Assembly (NCBI GenBank): GCA_030248215.1
Contig: JASANG010002886.1
Location: 124,001-188,000 of the forward strand
Length of the DNA stretch: 64,000 nt
Source: Enoplolaimus lenunculus
Taxonomy: Eukaryota; Nematoda; Enoplea; Enoplida; Thoracostomopsidae
Reading direction: 5' to 3'
A program made the position numbers and the translations under genes. The notes beneath the pieces were generated by a model that saw only the letters and a list, made by a program, of their open reading frames with translations, did not search any database and was not told the DNA's origin. How positions within the stretch are numbered: position 1 is the first letter of the stretch; each line of letters opens with the position of its first letter. This document shows positions 58,258 to 64,000 of this stretch, piece by piece.

Positions 58258-58719
58258 ATGGCAGAGAAACGACAAAAGCCAAGTTCTGACGCTCGACAAA
58301 AGCCCAGCGTGTCGCCGAAGGTGCCTAGGTTGGAGGACGAAGTGATCACTGAATTTCAACAAACTGATTTTCAAGAGAGCCGTAATCCTAGCGCATTCTT
58401 GCTGACATCAAACACTGAAAATGTAAAATATGCTCTTCCAGAAAACTACATTGTAATAAGTTCAGCCAGCGAACTCAAGCGCAGGCGGGGAGTGAAAGTT
58501 GTCCGACCCATTTTTGTCAACAACAGTTTTGGTGGCAATCTGGTCGACATTCGGTTTTTTCTACCAGTGATGGATTTGTCGAAAACACAATATTTACGAA
58601 ACGAGAGAGGTGAAGTATTGGTTAAACCCACTCGAGGAATTTCTCTAAACATTGATGAAGTATATGACGCGATAACTGCGCTACAGAAAGTTGTTGATAA
58701 CTTGCAAAAAATTAATTGA
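58258..58719 (+). CDS. PC4-like single-stranded-DNA-binding protein of the Polinton (left arm)
   Basis: A 153-residue protein beginning MAEKRQKPSSDARQKPSVSP. The basic, Ser/Pro-rich N-terminus is followed by a C-terminal domain: GVKVVRPIFVNNSFGGNLVD, IRFFL, then a RNERGEVLVKPTRGISLNID strand and a final helix EVYDAITALQKVV. The strand order and the (R)GISL motif before the helix are those of the PC4/SUB1 coactivator fold, which binds single-stranded DNA as a dimer. I therefore infer a role in element replication or transcription. I chose the ATG at 58258 after the TATA box. It is divergently arranged to the polymerase and just upstream of integrase. The call rests on motif reading only. Confidence 0.6.
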   Translation: MAEKRQKPSSDARQKPSVSPKVPRLEDEVITEFQQTDFQESRNPSAFLLTSNTENVKYALPENYIVISSASELKRRRGVKVVRPIFVNNSFGGNLVDIRFFLPVMDLSKTQYLRNERGEVLVKPTRGISLNIDEVYDAITALQKVVDNLQKIN

Positions 58720-58783
58720 TAAACAATTATTATTTTCAAGTGTATTTAATAAAGTTGATGTGGCAGTTGTAAAATATTCACTA

Positions 58784-59770
58784 ATGTCTCATTCAAAATT
58801 ACTTAGTTCTCTTTGGTATTCGCCTGAATCAGGAGTAGCTTTTGCAGGTGTTGATCGTTTGTATAAAGCTGCCAGGCAACAAGATAGAACGATAACAAAA
58901 TCGCAAGTAGCTAATTGGCTTGCTTCTCAATCCTTGTACACCCGAACAAGAAAATCCGTTAGAAAATTTCCAAGGCGAAAAATCGTGGCCAGCCTCGATT
59001 CATGCTGGTCATGTGATTTGATGGATATGACTATTTTGAAAAATTACAATTCAAAATTTGCTTTTATGCTAGTTTGTGTTGATGAATTTTCGAGATTTCT
59101 ATGGTGTAGACCTCTAAAGTCAAAAGCTGCTCTTGGAGTAAAGGAAGCGTTTGCTTCTATATTTGCAACAGGTCGAAAACCCGAGGCTGTCAATTTAGAT
59201 AACGGTGTAGAATTTAAAAACAAAATTGTTTTAGAATTCTTTAAAAATGAAAACGTTTTAGTATTTTTTACAAATGACCCTAATATTAAAAGTTCTCAAA
59301 GCGAGCGAACAATTCGGAGTTTGAAAAGTGTAATTTACAAATTTTGCATGGGCAATCGTTCATGGAGGTATATTAACAATTTGGATAAAATTGTGAATGG
59401 GTTGAACCACCGAAAAATGCGAGTTCTTGGAGGCATATCGCCAGCTCAAGTCACCCCCGAAAATCAAGGTGAAATTTATCGGACAATGTTTTTTGATAAG
59501 AAGGCGAGTAAATCAACACAAAAATTTAACATCGGCGATCATGTTCGCGTTCAGATAAAAAAGACACCTTTCACTCGTGGTCATGATCCTACCTTCACTA
59601 GTGAAGTTTACACTGTAAGCCAGATACTTAAGACAAATCCTACCACATATCGCCTTGCAAATAGCATGGGCGAAATATTGAACCGTAATTTTTACACTCA
59701 GGAGTTGGTCAAAGTTCAAAACCGAATGAACAATCACCCATTCCTACTCCTCCCAAGCGGGCACGTGTAA
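58784..59770 (+). CDS. Polinton integrase (left arm)
   Basis: About 328 residues from an ATG (MSHSKLLSSLWYSPESGVAF). The core has CWSCDLMDMT, MLVCVDEFSRFLWCRPLKSK, NLDNGVEFKN and SSQSERTIRSLKSVIYKF, giving the D-D-E triad of retroviral-type integrases (Asp, Asp about 60 residues on, Glu about 35 after). The C-terminus has an SH3/chromo-like basic end (HVRVQIKKTPFTRG). It would insert the element into host DNA. The near-identical copy is at 61361-62353. It is part of a fossil element. Confidence 0.88.
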   Translation: MSHSKLLSSLWYSPESGVAFAGVDRLYKAARQQDRTITKSQVANWLASQSLYTRTRKSVRKFPRRKIVASLDSCWSCDLMDMTILKNYNSKFAFMLVCVDEFSRFLWCRPLKSKAALGVKEAFASIFATGRKPEAVNLDNGVEFKNKIVLEFFKNENVLVFFTNDPNIKSSQSERTIRSLKSVIYKFCMGNRSWRYINNLDKIVNGLNHRKMRVLGGISPAQVTPENQGEIYRTMFFDKKASKSTQKFNIGDHVRVQIKKTPFTRGHDPTFTSEVYTVSQILKTNPTTYRLANSMGEILNRNFYTQELVKVQNRMNNHPFLLLPSGHV

Positions 59771-59831
59771 TTTAATTATTATTAAGTCAACATAGATATA
59801 AGTAACTTACTTGTTTGATTTCGAACTTAGT

Positions 59832-59973
59832 ATGTTTTCTGCTCCTGGTTTGTATAACATGGCTAAGTACCGTCAAGCTTGTATTCCAATAAAGTTCGGC
59901 GGTGGTGGCGGTAAAGCTGCTCGCTTGCAAAAACGTCGCAGGCGAAAGAAGAAGCCTAACGTTGTTGCTAAAC
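59832..59973 (+). CDS. Polinton basic core-like protein, part (left arm)
   Basis: MFSAPGLYNMAKYRQACIPI then KFGGGGGKAARLQKRRRRKK is shared with the copy at 61089-61304. The homology between arms ends at about 59973, where the palindrome's unique centre begins. Confidence 0.7.
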
Positions 59974-60095
59974 TGCTGAAAAATGTGGCCGCTTTCAAAA
60001 TATTCGCTATCCTCAATCACTTCCGTCGGTAAACCTTTATGAAATATAATATTAGGCAATGTTAATTTTAAGTTATCGTACGCAGGCTGATACAT
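59974..60095 (-). CDS. Start of an unknown Polinton gene
   Basis: MYQPAYDNLKLTLPNIIFHK and onward begins a few bases after the end of the capsid-like gene on the same strand, so it is probably the next gene of that transcript order. Only about 40 codons lie in the centre. No function is recognised. Confidence 0.45.
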
Positions 60096-60101
60096 GCATC
60101 C

Positions 60102-61025
60102 TTAAAACTGACTTGTTCCATCGGCAGCACCCTTCTTTACCATAAACACATAAACTCTTTTAGGCATGCTACTTGCTGGTATAAGTGTCCATTGATGACT
60201 GGTATCATTCTTACGAATGACATGCTCATAAAGGGTGTGTCTGAGCGTAGGAATTATGAAACGGTTTGCAGAAAGCAATTTATTTTGTTCAGAAAGTGCG
60301 CTGCTTGTTGGTTTTATGAAATTACAAAATAGCTGAATTTTATCAATTTGAATTGTATAAGATTTTCCTTTTTCCCCAATAAGACAAAAATTATGAGGTT
60401 GTCGTGACAATTTTACTTGAATTTCAGAGTCCGATGGTAGGGAGCGCGTTGAGTTAAAAATTGAATTCAACGGCTTAATGTACAAGTTGACTGTTTGTGA
60501 TGCCTCAATATAAGCCATTCTTTGACTCATCCCAATGTTTGAGGCAAAGTCGTTAAAACTGTAAGCAGTGTCTTTGAAAAACAAGGACGCCTGCAACACC
60601 GTTTCTTTAACACCCCTTTCAAGGTTCGTTAAAGCTAAGACGTAATTCATATAAGCAAAATTTGAAGCATCTGGAGTAACCTTAATGTTGTTTATTGAAA
60701 CCTCAATGTCTGAAAATAAAGAATTTCCAAACAAGTTGCAAGGAGCAACTTTTTCGTCCCCTTTGATTGGATTCAGCTTATCATCAAGAACTTTTGCGTC
60801 AACTAGAAAAAAAATGGAATTTAACTCAACGCACCAGTTGGGATCTTTCTCGAGTCGAAACGTTAAAGTCGAAGTATTTGAATTTGGAAGCCCCGACATA
60901 ATTGTGAATTCTTTCAACGTACTTTCTTCAATAACATCTTGGACAAGTGGCGATTGACCCCAGGCTAAACTATCAACGTTGCAGATCTGGGAAGCCAATC
61001 GAGTTGAATTAACAGACGACGACAT
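60102..61025 (-). CDS. Polinton capsid-like protein
   Basis: 307 residues from MSSSVNSTRLASQICNVDSL. The pattern of a folded beta-rich protein with LTFRLEKDPNWCVELNSIFF, NLFGNSLFSDIEVSINNIKV, YMNYVLALTNLERGVKETV and, at the end, MPKRVYVFMVKKGAADGTSQ resembles the capsid-like proteins (annotated F54H12.2-like in animals) found in Polintons. It is shorter than usual for a double jelly-roll major capsid. Which of the capsid proteins it represents is inference. It is present once, in the centre of the palindrome. Confidence 0.6.
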   Translation of the reverse strand: MSSSVNSTRLASQICNVDSLAWGQSPLVQDVIEESTLKEFTIMSGLPNSNTSTLTFRLEKDPNWCVELNSIFFLVDAKVLDDKLNPIKGDEKVAPCNLFGNSLFSDIEVSINNIKVTPDASNFAYMNYVLALTNLERGVKETVLQASLFFKDTAYSFNDFASNIGMSQRMAYIEASQTVNLYIKPLNSIFNSTRSLPSDSEIQVKLSRQPHNFCLIGEKGKSYTIQIDKIQLFCNFIKPTSSALSEQNKLLSANRFIIPTLRHTLYEHVIRKNDTSHQWTLIPASSMPKRVYVFMVKKGAADGTSQF

Positions 61026-61088
61026 ATTAGCAAAGTGATAAAAGAATAGTAATTTTCATGTATATATTACATTAAACGTTAAAATAAA

Positions 61089-61304
61089 TTATTTTCTGAT
61101 ACGCTTTGTTTTTCTTTTTACTGTTCGACGGGTTTTTTTTGTCCGTCGTTTAACAAGTTTTGGTTTAGCAACAACGTTAGGCTTCTTCTTTCGCCTGCGA
61201 CGTTTTTGCAAGCGAGCAGCTTTACCGCCACCACCGCCGAACTTTATTGGAATACAAGCTTGACGGTACTTAGCCATGTTATACAAACCAGGAGCAGAAA
61301 ACAT
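61089..61304 (-). CDS. Polinton basic core-like protein (right side)
   Basis: About 71 residues from MFSAPGLYNMAKYRQACIPI. A glycine run (KFGGGGGKAAR) is followed by a very basic tail with RRRRKKKPN, KRRTKKTRR and KRKTKRIRK. Small Arg/Lys-rich proteins next to capsid genes in adenovirus-like elements condense DNA. That role here is inference. It ends just before the capsid-like gene on the same strand. Confidence 0.6.
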   Translation of the reverse strand: MFSAPGLYNMAKYRQACIPIKFGGGGGKAARLQKRRRRKKKPNVVAKPKLVKRRTKKTRRTVKRKTKRIRK

Positions 61305-61360
61305 ACTAAGTTCGAAATCAAACAAGTAAGTTACTTATATCTATGTTGACTTAATAATAA

Positions 61361-62353
61361 TTAAATTACACGTGCCCGCTTGGGAGGAGTAGGAATGGGT
61401 GATTGTTCATTCGGTTTTGCAACTTTGACCAACTCCTGAGTGTAAAAATTACGGTTCAATATTTCGCCCATGCTATTTGCAAGGCGATATGTGGTAGGAT
61501 TTGTCTTAAGTATCTGGCTTACAGTGTAAACTTCACTAGTGAAGGTAGGATCATGACCACGAGTGAAAGGTGTCTTTTTTATCTGAACGCGAACATGATC
61601 GCCGATGTTAAATTTTTGTGTTGATTTACTCGCCTTCTTATCAAAAAACATTGTCCGATAAATTTCACCTTGATTTTCGGGGGTGACTTGAGCTGGCGAT
61701 ATGCCTCCAAGAACTCGCATTTTTCGGTGGTTCAACCCATTCACAATTTTATCCAAATTGTTAATATACCTCCATGAACGATTGCCCATGCAAAATTTGT
61801 AAATTACACTTTTCAAACTCCGAATTGTTCGCTCGCTTTGAGAACTTTTAATATTAGGGTCATTTGTAAAAAATACTAAAACGTTTTCATTTTTAAAGAA
61901 TTCTAAAACAATTTTGTTTTTAAATTCTACACCGTTATCTAAATTGACAGCCTCGGGTTTTCGACCTGTTGCAAATATAGAAGCAAACGCTTCCTTTACT
62001 CCAAGAGCAGCTTTTGACTTTAGAGGTCTACACCATAGAAATCTCGAAAATTCATCAACACAAACTAGCATAAAAGCAAATTTTGAATTGTAATTTTTCA
62101 AAATAGTCATATCCATCAAATCACATGACCAGCATGAATCGAGGCTGGCCACGATTTTTCGCCTTGGAAATTTTCTAACGGATTTTCTTGTTCGGGTGTA
62201 CAAGGATTGAGAAGCAAGCCAATTAGCTACTTGCGATTTTGTTATCGTTCTATCTTGTTGCCTGGCAGCTTTATACAAACGATCAACACCTGCAAAAGCT
62301 ACTCCTGATTCAGGCGAATACCAAAGAGAACTAAGTAATTTTGAATGAGACAT
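61361..62353 (-). CDS. Polinton integrase (right arm)
   Basis: Inverted near-identical copy of 58784-59770 with the same D-D-E core. The C-terminus ends VAKPNEQSPIPTPPKRARVI, a typical basic integrase tail. It is part of a fossil element. Confidence 0.88.
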   Translation of the reverse strand: MSHSKLLSSLWYSPESGVAFAGVDRLYKAARQQDRTITKSQVANWLASQSLYTRTRKSVRKFPRRKIVASLDSCWSCDLMDMTILKNYNSKFAFMLVCVDEFSRFLWCRPLKSKAALGVKEAFASIFATGRKPEAVNLDNGVEFKNKIVLEFFKNENVLVFFTNDPNIKSSQSERTIRSLKSVIYKFCMGNRSWRYINNLDKIVNGLNHRKMRVLGGISPAQVTPENQGEIYRTMFFDKKASKSTQKFNIGDHVRVQIKKTPFTRGHDPTFTSEVYTVSQILKTNPTTYRLANSMGEILNRNFYTQELVKVAKPNEQSPIPTPPKRARVI

Positions 62354-62417
62354 TAGTGAATATTTTACAACTGCCACATCAACTTTATTAAATACACTTG
62401 AAAATAATAATTGTTTA

Positions 62418-62880
62418 TCAATTAATTTTTTGCAAGTTATCAACAACTTTCTGTAGCGCAGTTATCGCGTCATATACTTCATCAATGTTTAGAGAAATTC
62501 CTCGAGTGGGTTTAACCAATACTTCACCTCTCTCGTTTCGTAAATATTGTGTTTTCGACAAATCCATCACTGGTAGAAAAAACCGAATGTCGACCAGATT
62601 GCCACCAAAACTGTTGTTGACAAAAATGGGTCGGACAACTTCTCACTCCCCGCCTGCGCTTGAGTTCGCTGGCTGGAACTTATTACAATGTAGTTTTCTG
62701 GTAGAGCATATTTTTCTTTTTCAGTGTTTGATGTCAGACAAGAATGCGCTAGGATTACGGCTTCTCTTGAAAAGCAGTTTGTTGAAATTCAGTGATCACT
62801 TCGTCCTCCAACCTAGGCACCTTCGGCGACACGCTGGGTTTTGGTCGAGCGTCAGAACTTGGCTTTTGTCGTTTCTCTGC
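62418..62880 (-). pseudogene. PC4-like gene copy (right arm)
   Basis: Inverted copy of 58258-58719, with the same upstream TATATAAGCGCTGTTCGCAT sequence. It is less well preserved than the left copy. Confidence 0.65.
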
Positions 62881-63279
62881 CATTTTCGCAAAACAAACTA
62901 TGATTTTAGCGATGCGAACAGCGCTTATATAGCCTGAGATTCATTAGAGTAATTTGTGCTCACTGGTCAAAAATTATATATTAGTGTATTAGGTATTGTT
63001 AATTTTTTGTTACTGCTAGTTTTACAAAGTTAAGTTGTCTAGTTGTTTAATAAACACAAAAAAAAAGTTTTATAATTTAAAGTTTGCTAATTTTAGCTAT
63101 AAAAACTGAGTAAATCAGGTTCATAGTTATCTCGGAGAAGTTGACAAAACTTAATCAAAATTGGTCTTTTGAAATATAAATTATAAAACGTTCCAGATGA
63201 CTTTAAATAAATTAAATTAAATTAGACAACGAAATATGGGCTATATAAGCAGGTCTGTGCTTCAGTAGCCATCAGTTTA

Positions 63280-64000
63280 ACATGGCTTCAGAGAAAACAT
63301 TTTGACGACGGAGAACGTCAACCAAAGCGCAAACGAACTGAAGAGATGATATACAATCACTGATGTGTTTCCGTATTTTACAATAACTGCAATTGAGGAG
63401 AACGCTCGAGTAAGAAATTTCGCACAAAGATTTATGATTACACGGTAACTTTCAGAAACTTAGATCAGTTTGATATGGTGAAGCTAAACGAGCAACTTTA
63501 TAAAATTCTCAACGAAGTATTTTCATACATAACCCGAAACATCAAAGGGCAGACTACTTTCGAATAGTTATTCAGAGTCCTAGTTTAGAGTATCCGATAG
63601 CATCCCCTTATATCAAAATGGACGATTTCTCAAGATTGGAAATTGTGTAAGATAAAAATAGAATCTACACTAAATTCAAACGAAAGCTTATTTTTGGATA
63701 AAGGATTTAGAAAGTTAAGACATTAATCCACACTGAATTTCCCAAAAGCCGATCTGGCAAACGCAGAAACCCTTAGTGGATTATACGAAAATTTTGAGAC
63801 TTATACCCAAACACAAACGGAAGTATTGTCCAAATTCCTACACAATAATCGCTTGCGGGTGCTATTCTATTCAGGAATAATTTCTTATCAATAACTCTAG
63901 ATGCAGGAAGAGCAACGAAATTTTTACGATCGCATCTATCGTCCGAAAATAGAGCAATTGCAGTGAAAAAATAGTACAAGGGACTGTGATGTAGCTTATG
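63280..64000 (+). pseudogene. Polymerase N-terminal part (right arm)
   Basis: Inverted copy of 57135-57889, recognisable from ACATGGCTTCAGAGAAA through CGGTAACTTTCAGAAACTTA. It is clearly more decayed than the left copy and runs off the window. Confidence 0.75.

Larger units (their letters stand above)
57011..64000. mobile_element. Polinton/Maverick fossil in palindromic arrangement
   Basis: The left arm (about 57011-59973) and right arm (61163 to the window end) are inverted copies around a unique centre of about 1.2 kb (59974-61162). In each arm the order from the outside is polymerase N-terminal part, divergent promoter, PC4-like gene, integrase and basic protein. The capsid-like gene and the start of another gene are only in the centre. 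Genuine Polintons are 15-20 kb, so this is an incomplete, rearranged element. The inner arms are nearly identical and the outer right arm looks more decayed, with perhaps ten or more breaks. It continues past the window. Confidence 0.88.

Overview
The window is AT-rich DNA from an animal, most likely an invertebrate. The evidence is two conserved metazoan genes split by many introns, crowded non-coding DNA transposons (MITEs), tRNA-derived SINE pieces, two LTR retroelement fossils and a Polinton/Maverick fossil. I cannot name the species.

Region by region. (1) 0.85-14.04 kb, minus strand: a diverged but well-preserved HMG-CoA reductase gene. Seventeen coding exons could be placed. They cover the end of the membrane region, the linker and most of the catalytic domain, including the TTEG, DAMGMN and SGNYC-DKK motifs. 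The 3' exons run off the left edge, and the first membrane exons are not confidently found. Its introns are full of MITEs. (2) 14-24.4 kb: no secure gene, but many MITE copies, a 1.1-kb segmental duplication and SINE remnants. (3) 24.4-33.7 kb: a GC-richer LTR element on the minus strand, delimited by two LTRs and a 5-bp target duplication (AACTT). It carries gag, protease and a second unknown ORF, but no reverse transcriptase or integrase that I can recognise. (4) 33.7-40 kb: repeats, a Ty3-like integrase fragment and tRNA-derived SINE pieces. (5) 40.0-44.4 kb, plus strand: a nearly complete eIF4E cap-binding protein gene of six exons with every cap-contact residue in place, and a decayed tandem copy of part of exon 3 in the following intron. 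(6) 44.4-54.2 kb: MITEs, twin perfect hairpins, a 17-bp tandem array and an LTR fossil with gag and env-like parts. (7) 54.25-56.1 kb: a minisatellite whose units carry TTAGGC-type motifs. (8) 57.0-64.0 kb: a Polinton fossil arranged as a giant palindrome of about 2.8-kb arms around a 1.2-kb unique centre. Its parts are a protein-primed DNA polymerase N-terminus, a PC4-like single-stranded-DNA-binding protein, a retroviral-type integrase, a small basic core-like protein and a capsid-like protein.

The two host genes (sterol synthesis and translation initiation) are unrelated in function and simply neighbour each other. Most of the remaining sequence is mobile DNA, often nested. The best leads are the PC4-like gene in the Polinton and its divergent twin-TATA promoter, the palindromic layout (real or an assembly fold-back), a composite MITE-in-MITE found at two loci with the same insertion point, and the gag-protease-only LTR element with its unknown second protein.
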